Position numbers and translations under genes: made by a program. A model generated the notes under the pieces. The model made no database searches. It saw only the letters and a list, made by a program, of their open reading frames with translations, and was not told the origin of the DNA. DNA of 64,000 bases, from contig WNNJ02002346.1 of assembly GCA_012934845.2 (NCBI GenBank), positions 1 through 64,000 of the forward strand. Direction: 5' to 3'. Of the stretch, positions 1 through 9,715 are shown one piece after another; position 1 is the stretch's first letter; every line of letters begins with the position of its first letter. The DNA comes from Pomphorhynchus laevis (taxonomy: Eukaryota > Acanthocephala > Palaeacanthocephala > Echinorhynchida > Pomphorhynchidae).

Positions 1-86
<86 letters not shown>
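1..86. repeat. (TA)n microsatellite
   Basis: Almost pure alternating TA runs from the first base of the window, with one phase slip near position 50. The array may continue beyond the window. It directly abuts a short sequence (about 87-136) that recurs beside another (TA)n array near 34.9 kb. Confidence 0.97.
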
Positions 87-89
<3 letters not shown>

Positions 90-1910
90 CTGGACAACAG
101 TTTCAAGCGATTTTTCGCACTACCAATTTATATATATGCCCATAATCTAGAATTATTTCGAAATCGGGCATCAAGGAAAATTCTATCAAAAGGGTATTAT
201 TATTGATTAAATAATAACAACGACAAAAATAAAATTTACAATTTGTTATATAATTACTTAAATGCTATCTTTGATAAGCTGATAAATGGTGAAAACTTAA
301 AAACTTTGAAAAACTTATATATTAAATAAAATTAAAGAGAATATGAAAACAACAAACATTTATAAAAGGAAAGATCAAATTAATAAAGATATGTATACGG
401 AACTTACTAAATTAAAGCATAACCATATAATAACAGCTATTGATAAAGCTAGTAATAACTTTGTCTTCATATGCAAAAAGCTTTATTATGATATATTGGC
501 GAAAGAAGTTAATTTCAATGATTTAAATGTAAATCCAACATATGAACGTGGTGAGTTGAGTTTTGAAACTATTACAAGTCATTGTTCTATATTGAATAAA
601 AAGGGTATAAAAATTGAATTAGATATTAAAACTATACTTATATTATATTGGAATTCAAAATTACATAAAAATCCAATAAAACATAGGTTCATTTGTAGTG
701 CGTTTAAATGTACATTAAAACCACTTTTTGCTTATATAAATAAAATATTTAAAGCAATTAAAGCACACTTTAAAAAATATTGCAAGGTAATCGAAATTAA
801 TACTGGTATAAAACACTATTTCAGTATTAATTCTACAAAAGAATTTTTAGAACAGACAAAAGGAATAAATTTTCAAAATCTAAATACATACGATTTTAGT
901 ACGCTTTATACAAATCTAGATTTAGTAGATATTAAAGACGAGTTAGTAAAATTAACTAATCTTATATTCGGAAAAATATATACATATATATTTATAATAA
1001 CTATAACGCCTATCTAACAAAAATTAAACCATCAAGTAAATATTAATATATGGATAGAATTGAATTATTAGTATCCTATAATATTTTGATAAATCAAAAT
1101 TATTTAAAAGTAGGGACATCTACAATTAGACAAGTAAAAAGTGTTCCATTGAGTGGTTATAGTAGCCCAATTATAGCTGACTTGTTTTTAAGCTTTATAG
1201 AATATTAATTTTTTCATAATTGTTTAAAACATAAATCTAAATTATATAAAGATATGAAGCATATGTTTCGATATATTTATGATATATGTGTATTTAAGTC
1301 TAATAATTTTTATTCAATAAGCGACCAAATTTATCCAGGTAATCCCATTCTTAATAAAACCAATATTAATGATAAAAAGGTGTATATCTAGATATGAACA
1401 TTAAATTAACATCAATTAAAACTAATATTAATTTATTTCGTAAAGATGACATATTTAAATTTACAAGAAACATATTTTTGCATGAGCATTTATGCATACC
1501 ATATAATATAAAATATTATACATTAAATAATGAAATTTTAAGAATTACAACAATTTGTAACGATATTGGCTTTCTTCAAAAACATTTAAATAATTTAATA
1601 GATACATATTTTAAACTAGGTTACTATAAAAATATCATCAAGCAGAAAATAGTAAAATATATAAATCAACACAATAATATAAAGAATAAATTTAAACTCT
1701 TAAGTGGCAAATTTTTATGGATGGATAATAAATAATATACTTTGTATTAGAATAAGATACTAGATAGTTTTATCAGAGGAAATACATCATTAGCATGTAT
1801 TTGGCCCCGCTGCTATGTTGGGTAGAGGAGTTAGGGGCCGAAACCTTATAGCATAGCAGTTCCTCTTGATGACCTCTAATTCTTATTCTGATACAACGTC
1901 TGTTATTTAT
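87..1910 (+). mobile_element. Penelope-like element copy P1 (RT part and 3' ribozyme region)
   Basis: This is a degraded Penelope-like retroelement. In order it holds a linker homologous to 24,785-24,940; a first RT block (about 343-1,017) with the PLE box WNSKLHKNP and an RT motif A box TYDFSTLYTNL; a motif B block (about 1,150-1,205, SSPIIADLFLSF); a motif C and thumb block (about 1,240-1,735); and a structured 3' region (1,795-1,885). The same blocks recur at 24.7-26.6 kb in the same order. The GIY-YIG nuclease is not present in this copy, so it is 5' truncated, perhaps at the (TA)n array. It is broken, with several interruptions, and looks inactive and old. Confidence 0.88.
1795..1885 (+). 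ncRNA. PLE 3' structured region with hammerhead-like boxes
   Basis: Three complementary pairs occur in interleaved order: GGCCCC (1,803-1,808) with GGGGCC (1,834-1,839); CTGCTATG (1,810-1,817) with CATAGCAG (1,852-1,859); GAGGA (1,825-1,829) with TCCTC (1,861-1,865). A GAAAC box (1,840-1,844) follows the first pair, and a TGATGA-type box (1,867-1,872) lies downstream. The copy at 38.5 kb reads CCTGATGA there, the hammerhead CUGAUGA box. PLEs are known to carry hammerhead ribozymes in their terminal repeats. The interleaved order implies alternative folds or a pseudoknot. Copies of this region also lie at 23.16, 26.46, 28.95, 38.5 and 40.15 kb. Confidence 0.55.
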
Positions 1911-2850
1911 TAGTAAATTCATAAAAATGACGTTTATTTAACAACTTTGCCTTATAAACTAGCTTCTTTTGTTTGACAAAATCTCTTACTGTTGGTGTCC
2001 ACCAAGCAGTTCGAGTATTTCCTATGCGACAAGCACCTGATGCCTTCAAGCCACAACTTTTAAAAGTTGCTTTGACAAGGAAGGATATGAACATCTCCCA
2101 TTCCTAATCAATGCTCTTCACCTCTTCTGGCAACCGAGAAAAGTCCTCCCGGATGTAGCCAGAAAAACGTTCTTTGACAAAAACATCTGCTAGACGCTCT
2201 CAGCACGCCCTCACACAACGTTTGGGTTTACCAGGTTTGTTTAGCATCCGATCCGGCCATCGAAGTTTACTAAGTACAACGTAGTGATCGGTTGACAGAT
2301 CAGCCCCATCTCTTAACACGAGTGTCCAGAACATAACGTCGCAGATCAGATTAAACGATTACAAAATCGATAATTAATCTTTGATTGAGAGAATCCTGAT
2401 GTCATGTGTATCTATGGATCTCATGTTCAAACATTGTGTTAGTTATGCACAAATTGTTACGAAAACAAAAGTGCAATTATTCAACATCACTCGCATTCAG
2501 ATTAGAGAGTCCGTTCCTTCCCAACACACTGTTCCAAGTGCTACTTTCGCTACTAACATGAGCATTGAAGTCACCAAATAGAACGAGGGAATCTTTAACA
2601 TGAGTACTATCAAGCAGAGCATGAAAATCTTCCACGAAGGCTGCGTATTCCGAGATAATGTTGGGAGCATACGCACACACAACAGTTATCCCCTTTCCCT
2701 CTTTGACTAAAAGTCTCAGAGACGCCAGACTTTCGTTAACTGGGTTAAACTTCTTTACCACGAACGACAACCGGGGACTTGTAAGTATCCCTACACCTGC
2801 CTGTCGTCGCTTTCAGTTGGTAACTACCGAATAGTTCAAGGTCCCGCCTT
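1905..2850 (-). mobile_element. LINE fragment: APE endonuclease and linker (unclassified clade)
   Basis: Reading the minus strand from 2,850, the translation shows AGVGILTSPRLS, then FNPVNESLASLRLLVK, VCAYAPN, SEYAAFVEDF and VLFGDFNAHV. This is the apurinic/apyrimidinic-type endonuclease of a LINE, with the GDFNAH catalytic box intact. Further on (about 2,300 down to 1,905) come STDHYVVLSKLRWPD and TRTAWWTPTV, the end of the nuclease and the linker before RT. No RT follows, so this is an internal fragment in several frames. The wording differs from LINE families A and B, so it is a separate lineage. Confidence 0.8.
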
Positions 2851-2874
2851 GATCCAAAAGTTTACAATCCTGTT

Positions 2875-3240
2875 GAAGCTAAACTAACACAATGCAAAGT
2901 AATCAAGAGCTCTTTTCACTGAATATCCTTCAGTAGAATTCGGGAGGTGCTTCTGCCCTTAGCCTTTTATCTGGTAGAGATGCAGATGTTATAGTCCTTC
3001 AGGAGACGCGGTCTATCCGTATCCCTCACGACATTAATCGATTTATCCCTCAGCATATATACACCCACTTTACTCCTTACATAACCCTCACTCCTCTTCA
3101 TCTCAATGTCTTTTAACCCTAGTGAAAAGCTCCTTAAGATATTCCCTCCTTCTTAACTATTCTTGTCCAGCCCTATCTTGTTTAGCTATATCACTTCGTA
3201 AGAACGGTAAATGCATCAGTATAGCCAATATTTATATACG
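2875..3240 (+). mobile_element. LINE family A, fragment A1 (start of ORF2)
   Basis: Nearly identical to 10,335-10,697, covering the start of ORF2 (SLNILQ box, then GGASALSLLSGRDADVIVLQE). It carries an in-frame TAG at the Trp of the first endonuclease box, exactly as the 10.3-kb copy does. Similarity stops abruptly after TATATACGG, the same point at which the 10.3-kb copy jumps, which suggests the two fragments share a rearranged ancestor. Confidence 0.85.
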
Positions 3241-3550
3241 GTATAAAATATTAAAATTTCGTTTATTGTCCAATCTGCCGTTGGATTTATTTGAGTTATT
3301 TTGTTTGTTGGTTATCTCTCGTTCCCAATATGCTTTGATAATCCAACATCCCTATTATAAGGAAACGGGCCTCCGTGACTCTCTTCCGCCTTTTCGTCCC
3401 TTGTATAATCCTCTGTTGGAGTCATTGTAGAGATCTGAGATAGTCTATGCAAGAACAATCCCTACGGCTGATGCAAGCCGGCTAATTATTTAGCCGTTGA
3501 TCGACGAATGTTGAACATACGTTGCCTGAGCCGCTCCTCGAAGATGCTAA
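3241..3550. other. Unassigned stretch between LINE fragment A1 and a coding remnant
   Basis: This 310-bp stretch is richer in G and C than its surroundings. It includes a short perfect hairpin-like sequence (CGGCTAA / TTAGCCG near 3,480). A plus-strand open stretch ends with SLPPFRPLYNPLLESL, which I could not assign. It might be the 3' end of another retroelement. No gene is claimed. Confidence 0.3.
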
Positions 3551-3922
3551 TTGGCAATAGGTACTAGTTTAATACTTTATCGACTGGCACCTAGCGGCCC
3601 TTGCATACATTTAGATAAGACTAAATTGAACTGTGAAAATCAAATATTACAAATCGATGATAAATTTTCTGCGAGCGTAAGATGTCAAGAGGAAAACTCA
3701 ATATATGCTCGGCTTAAGCAAATGTGTGAATAGCCAGATCAATCAAAGATTCCTATTAATGATAAAAGTATATTAGTGTATCTTCAATCAATAAACATGA
3801 TGATATACCATTTGAATGAATTGATTGGAGCAATGAGTTTAGAATCGAAAATAGACACTCTTGTCTATTTGACTGAGACATTTACGATAGTAACTGAAGA
3901 ACTTAAAAAACTGCATTAGAGT
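3551..3922 (+). pseudogene. Coding remnant of unknown identity, one in-frame TAG
   Basis: One frame stays open from about 3,551 to the TAG at 3,731-3,733, then continues open to a final stop TAG at about 3,917. Together this is some 122 codons with a single internal stop in AT-rich DNA, more than expected by chance. The first half includes CIHLDKTKLNCENQILQIDD and QEENSIYARLKQM. The second includes DKSILVYLQSINMMIYHLNE and SKIDTLVYLTETF, which look helical. An acceptor-like AATAG lies at 3,557-3,561. It could be the last exons of a host gene that has decayed, a processed pseudogene, or part of an unrecognised element. No family is recognised. Confidence 0.4.
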
Positions 3923-4173
3923 TTTACTCGATTTTTGGGATAAATGTGTTATAGCATTGCTAATTAGAAATAACTGATATGTTTTATTTAATTTTGTAAT
4001 TTGTAAATTTATGATTTAAAATAAAATGTTAATTTTTTGAATTTTAAACATTCACCATCTGACAAATTACTAGCTTGATAACTTTACAATGATCGACGTG
4101 CAGTAATGATCCTTATTGTGATTATTTATCTATAATATTTATCATTTAAATAATATTTTAAATAATTCCTACG

Positions 4174-4378
4174 TTTGATACAGCACGCTACTAATCAGTT
4201 TGGGTGGGTCTCATCAGATAATGACTCAGACCTACATTTCACGTTTCGACCCTTATTATCCGCTTACTCCATACACTGGTGCTGATCGGATTTGAACTCA
4301 GGACAACTGTATCGTCATTCAACGTTACATTTACTAGGCTGGTTGCTATTGTGGTGCAGATATTCATTTCTGTGTATT
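4174..4378 (-). mobile_element. tRNA-derived SINE, copy 1, with hammerhead-like boxes
   Basis: On the minus strand it reads a tRNA-like head followed by the Pol III B box GAGTTCAAATCC (4,288-4,299), then GGGTCGAAAC (rc of 4,243-4,252), then CTGATGAGACCC (CTGATGA is rc of 4,211-4,217). It matches the copy at 27.7-27.9 kb in the same order. GGGTC and GACCC would pair as hammerhead stem II, but the boxes are in permuted order (GAAA first). tRNA-derived SINEs with hammerheads are known from schistosomes (Sm-alpha). No poly(A) tail is evident. Confidence 0.7.
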
Positions 4379-4385
4379 AATTTTA

Positions 4386-5755
4386 TTTTTTAAGGGAAAA
4401 AAACATTAATAATATGATTAGTAATTAATGCATTATTTTGTTAATACTTTAAACTATTAATATCAATTATATAGAAATGATAAACGGTATTAAAAAATGT
4501 TATAAAAGACACTTTTTAGAAACAAGCGGAGATATATCATAATGAGTCAGCATTATGCACAACATGACGTGTTGGACTATTTCAAAGACTCAGCTAAAGT
4601 TCAAATCACTACAATTACATTCTTAATACCGCATCAACACGATTTTACTTACAATAATTAAATTGATCACACGCTGGATAAAAGCAATTTAAATTCGACT
4701 TTTAAATACCAAATGTTTGAAAATGCCACCCAAACCTCTTGGCTATTAAGCATTCACACACCTCGACAAACCACTTGTAAGGCTAATACGTCTGTATAAG
4801 CCTAAAAAACAGATATATCTAAATATCATAGATATATAACACATAGCTATGTCATATAAATATACATATTTGGACCCTAGACATATAAATAGTCACATTT
4901 TTTAAATATGGCTAGAATTTCATATACTTAAAGAAGCTTGTTTCCTCTATATTATACCGACGAGTTTAAAATAATTTTTGATTTTCAAATTATTTTTGAT
5001 TTTCTAATTTTTGTGGTTTATCGCCTTTAATAAATTTAATTAATTCCAACTGTATCTTATGCTTGATTCATTCAAATAAGATATAACCTGTTTACAAGCA
5101 AAACATTTAGTCTTTTATATTGAGTCGCCTGCTTCCAGCTTTGTGGTCAGATCCAATGCACATACACACTGATACATGCTCAGCATGTTCATTTGTGTAT
5201 GTTCGTGTCGTTGTCGTGTACATACAATAATTTGGTACTTGGAAGATTACTGCCTTATTATTTAGTCGAATATATTGAGTGTTAATAATTTAAAATATAT
5301 TAAAAATTGTTTTTGATTAAAATCCCTTTATTTTCGCTATGAAATGATACATGGAAATTTATCTAATTACAATTCTTTTTGTAAATTTAATTCTAAATCA
5401 AATTATTTTTGTAAATCAAATCTTAATAAAAAGTTTCTTAAAATGTGAAATATAGTTTTACTATTTCATTGAATTCCGAATCGATTTGCTGAGGCTCGGA
5501 GATTTCTTTCATTATTGAATTTTACGTGTTGATCATTTAATGGAGCACATAGAGTCGTGTAACATCCGTGATTCAATAGGTACGACGATTTGAGATATTT
5601 TAACTTTAATTTTTTATTAATTGTTAATATTGAAAAATTTTCTTTGATCGAATGTGATCTTTTGAAAATCCACTTATCAGATTTTATACTATAAATAAAC
5701 CATGTTGGAATTTTCTAATCTAACTCAATGTTTTTTGTTAAATGCAATGACAATT
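4386..5755. other. AT-rich intergenic stretch, no gene seen
   Basis: Mostly poly-A/T-rich DNA. A short patch around 5,140-5,230 is less AT-rich, with TGTGTATGTTCGTGTCG-type text. I see no open frame, tRNA or repeat family that I can support. Confidence 0.5.
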
Positions 5756-5859
5756 TTTCTATGTTTTTTTAGGCAAGTGGAATATTGAAGTACACAGTGT
5801 AAGAATCATTTGTAATTTAACGATATTAAAAAAACATACGAATTAAAAAAAGTTCAAAA

Positions 5860-7116
5860 ATGTGCACAAGTGAAAACGCTTATTGCGTGTCGGAGCATCA
5901 AAGCTCCTATGAAAATGTGCCTGTAATCAACGATTCCGCTGGAATTACAAATGGTAAAGGTAAAGTACCTTCTCCTACATCTTTCCCTTCGGACTTGCAG
6001 GTTAGTCAATTTAATAAGAACTATGTTACTGACTCGGGGGAGCTCCCCCGATACCGAAACTAAAAAATTTAGCAATCATTAATTCAGTTATGCCAATTGA
6101 AAAGCATAAGATTTTCAATGTTTTTTTACGTAGCTTCGTCCAGAACTACTCTGGAAGAGTAGTATTCAATTCGGTCCTAACATTTGTTAATCAACTAAAA
6201 GTCTCATTTTCGTCACATGAACTAATGGATGCTTATGAGTCATTTTTCAATAATAATCTGTCCCATCTGGGATCTCTAACGCTAAAGCCCCTACAGGCAA
6301 CTGTTAAGATTTCTAATTACCCTCCTTATTTGGAGGAGGAAGATCTGGTTCTCTTACGGGACACGTTCAAGTTGAGTTCTGTCCGCGGATTGAAATCTAA
6401 AACAGGGGAATCCTTACCTGTTGCGTTCTGCGGTACGGACTTAAACAACGCTGATATTTTGTCACGGAATGCAGTCAACCCATTTATGGGGTATAATCTC
6501 AGATTCAATTTGGTTGATCAAGATTGCTTCACATTTCCTCATTGTAACTCCTGCCACTGCTGGGGGCACTGGGCCTCCTCCTGTACGCGGGAGAAATCGT
6601 GCGGAGTATGCGGCAAATCTTCCTGTATCGCTTTGTCAAAGAGGGAGAGGTGCGTAGCTCCCCCAGTCTGTACTAATTGTGGTAAGGACCACCCCGCGTG
6701 GTCACGTCGTTGTCGTATTTTCAGAGAATGCAGAATGAAATATGCAGTCCAGGCTCCCCCAACTGGAAGAAGTTTTGCTGCTGTTGCCGCGCAGCCATCG
6801 GAAAGAATGTCCACATGGATATTTTGCACTTGCTGGACAACAACAGGAAGAATACATTATCTTAAATACAGCAGTGGCTAGCACCCCTCCTTGGGGCTTT
6901 CCTAAGTTCTCCCTCAGTTCCGTTGCAATCGGAGAAAGATTGTCCGAAATCAAAGAAAAGGGTGGATCAGCAAGATCGGTTCCACCCCTCAAGGTTGGCA
7001 AGCTGATAAAAGAGAAAGGCGCCTCAAAGGGAAATGAAGATACTGCCCTGGGGGTTACGATTCTGGATGGGGCTAGTGGCGGGAGGGGCGACCTTCCCGC
7101 ACCTAGCTCTGTCTAG
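5860..7116 (+). pseudogene. LINE A2 ORF1, nucleic-acid-binding protein with CCHC knuckles (broken)
   Basis: The N-terminal part (from MCTSENAYCVSEHQSS) aligns with the ORF1 start of copy A8 (SELQSSTTF). The frame shifts near 6,045 in a G/C run, and reading continues from LPPIPKLKNLAIINSVMPIE. The middle domain is followed by three zinc knuckles: CNSCHCWGHWASSC (a good CX2CX4HX4C), CGVCGKSSC and CTNCGKDHPAWSRRC, at about 6,545-6,715. A second shift near 6,815 moves the C-terminal part (ending KGNEDTALGVTILDGASGG) to another frame. ORF1 proteins of this type bind the LINE RNA and form ribonucleoprotein particles with ORF2. ORF2 starts 33 bases after its stop. Confidence 0.8.
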
Positions 7117-7148
7117 GTTGACTTCCCCCGTCCAACTTGTCTAACACA

Positions 7149-9570
7149 ATGGTGAGTAAGCCTGAGCCTTTTTCACTGAATATTCTTCAGTGGAATTCGG
7201 GAGGTGCTTCTGCCCTTAGACTTTTATCTGGTAGAGATGCAGATGTTATAGTCCTTCAGGAGACGCGGTCTATCCGTATCTCCCAGAACATTACTCGATT
7301 TTTTCCTCAGCATATATACACCCACTTCACTCCGTATATAACGCCTCCTCACTCCTCTCCATCTCAAGGTCTTTTAACCTTAGTTAAATGCTCCTTAAGA
7401 TCTTCCCTCCTTGTTAACTATTCTTGTCCTGCCCTATCTTGTCTAGCTATATCACTTCGTAAGAACGGTAAATGTATCAGCATAGCCAATATTTATATAC
7501 GGCCAGGAGAAATTCACAAGAACCGTGACCTCCTGGATCGTTTTTTTGGTAGCGGCTATGACATGTTACTTGGTGATTTCAACGACAGAACTGGTCGTTG
7601 GATTAATGCAGCAAACCGCAGAGCCAGGAACGAATATCTTATTCACAAACCACCATCCCCCACCTTTCATTGCTCAACAACTAATTCACTCCTCGACATA
7701 TTACTGCTTCATAAGAAGTGGTTGTTAAAACCCTTCTGTACTGAGCAGTCGCGCCAACAACAGACCACCTCTCATGACCTAATTCGTTGGCGGTTAGAGG
7801 AAGATACGTTGCTGAGGAGAAGGTTCCACTTTTATCCCGTCAGGGTGGCCTTCTTTCAGGCAGCTATTCAACTATTCCCCCGAATTGGGAATGAGAGTTT
7901 GACCAAATTTAATACTTACCTCTCTTCGCAAGCTACCGCGATACTATCGACTACCTATAAAGGTCGCATTTACAATCCCACTCCAACAAAACTCAAGGAT
8001 CCTAGCATAAATGCTACATCTTCCTACTCTCTCTGTTTCCGCCAGACAAGCCCTCTCGAATGAATACTGGAGCACTAGATATAGGTTCCAGTTGAGTAGG
8101 GATAAGGCAAGCATTTCTCGCCTTAGCCCTTCTCAGTCTTCCTTCTGGAAGATACTCAAGAATGAGAAGTTTGTCTGTTGGAAGGATAGAGCATTAGGTT
8201 GGATTGGTAGAATAGGCTTTGATAAAGTTTTGGAGGAGGCACTATCCCTTTACAATTATGGAACCACTCATTCACCCCAACCAATCCTGCCTTGGTGTGA
8301 CTTCAGAAGTAGGGACTTATCTGTTACAGATATCCTTAACTCATGGGGGCCACTCCCGGGCACCTCCAGAACCCATGCGCCACTCTCCACTCGTGTCTGT
8401 CAGCTTTTGAGAGACAGTCAAAGAAAGGAAGTCACCATAACAATGCTATTAGCCTCGACTTCCGACATTGCTAACATAAATATTAGCCGTCGAGTATTTT
8501 TACCTAAAAAGAAGTCGATTACATGTCCCAAAGATCTGCGGCCTATTTCAATTCAAAACTCCCTCTTCTCCATTTACGAAAAAGCGCCTGCGCGTAAAAT
8601 CCGCGACCATCTAAATAGGCGAAATTTAATCCTACCAGGTTTTCATGGGTACATAAAAGATCGCTCGGTCCATTCAGCAATAGGTGAAGTGCAACAGTTT
8701 TGTCAGGATAACAGTCATCAGCTTGCTGTTGCTGTCTTTCTTGATTTTTCGGCTGCATTTGACCGCATTTGACCCTCGGGTTGCCTGCGAGAATTGTTAA
8801 CAGTGTGGAAATATTGCTGTACTCCAAGCGATTCTTCTATGAAGACGACCCTAATGCACGTCAGTTCTATCCTATTACGGGTGTGCCTCAAGGCTCCCCA
8901 CTTTCTCCAATCTTGTATCTTGCTGCCTCCATTGAACTATACAAAAAATTCAAACGCGATCAACATATTGTGGTATATGCTGATGATACCACAGCCCTGT
9001 TCTCTGGACGTAGGCGCAAAGATGTAGTCTCTGACATCAGCCATTTCTTTACAAGATTAAAAGATCAGCTGCCCATTTCCAATCTTGTTTTAAACTCCAC
9101 CAAATCGCAGGTGGTTGTCTTTAATGGCGCCCCTGTGACAAAGAAAAAACTCAAGAGATTAGCACTCTCAGCTCTATCTTCCATCCTGACTAATCAACCA
9201 CTCCCTACCTTCACAAGTCGAGTAAGATACCTGGGGTTCACCATTACGGTGAACTGGTCAGCGAAAGCTGACCTGGATAGACTAAAACGTATCCTGAAGA
9301 GAGCTAGATAGGCCCTGAAACGGGCCCAACATCTGTCATTGAAAGAGAAATCCCAAGTGCGCCTCTGGGGTACTTGGGCTATCTCGGGATTAGTTTTCTT
9401 TTCAAGAGGACGTCCCCCAGAACAAAGACTAAGGTTTCTCAAGCTCCTCGTCTCGCGTTTACCCAGCATAGTCCGCACCGACTGGACTCTTCGGGGGGGG
9501 TGAAAGACCCCGGGTGGTTCAGTCGCAAGGCGGCGTGTTGGATTAATTGGGGGCTCAGATCCCCATGGAT
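7149..9570 (+). pseudogene. LINE A2 ORF2, APE endonuclease and reverse transcriptase (broken)
   Basis: The start MVSKPEPF matches copy A8. Endonuclease boxes are visible: LQWNSGG, VLQETRSI, MLLGDFNDRTGRW and TSHDLIRW. RT follows with CPKDLRPISI, the motif A box FLDFSAAFDRI, motif B GVPQGSPLSPILY and motif C VVYADDTTALF. ORF2 protein nicks the target and primes cDNA synthesis there. Against A8 there is a frame change near 8,000, a deletion of roughly 35 bases just after AFDRI (near 8,770) and a TAG after LKRAR (9,309-9,311). The rest runs to SRKAACWINWG. It is a dead copy but easily read. Confidence 0.88.
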
Positions 9571-9715
9571 TTGAGGCTATAATTCTGAAGAAAAGGGGCT
9601 TGCATTTGAAGAGTGTCAATTATCTATGAAGAAGATTTAGACTGTAACTGTATCATTGTATTTATTCTATTTATTTATCCTGCATGTTATTTATTATTAA
9701 TGAAATCTATTATTA

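Larger units (their letters stand above)
5760..9715 (+). mobile_element. LINE family A, copy A2 (nearly full length)
   Basis: A two-ORF APE-type LINE: ORF1 at 5,860-7,116 (broken) and ORF2 at 7,149-9,570 (broken), then a short 3' UTR ending in TAT/TTA-rich sequence and an A run near 9,715. ORF order, CCHC knuckles in ORF1 and endonuclease plus RT in ORF2 put it among the Jockey/I/R1-like LINEs; I cannot place the clade more exactly by eye. A second copy (A3) begins at its 3' end. It is 5'-extended relative to the other copies here except A8. Several frame breaks make it inactive. Confidence 0.92.

Noticed and set aside
3122-3430. 102-codon plus-strand frame across the end of LINE A1
   Set aside because: It joins an out-of-phase LINE piece with unrelated downstream DNA; it is not a single gene.
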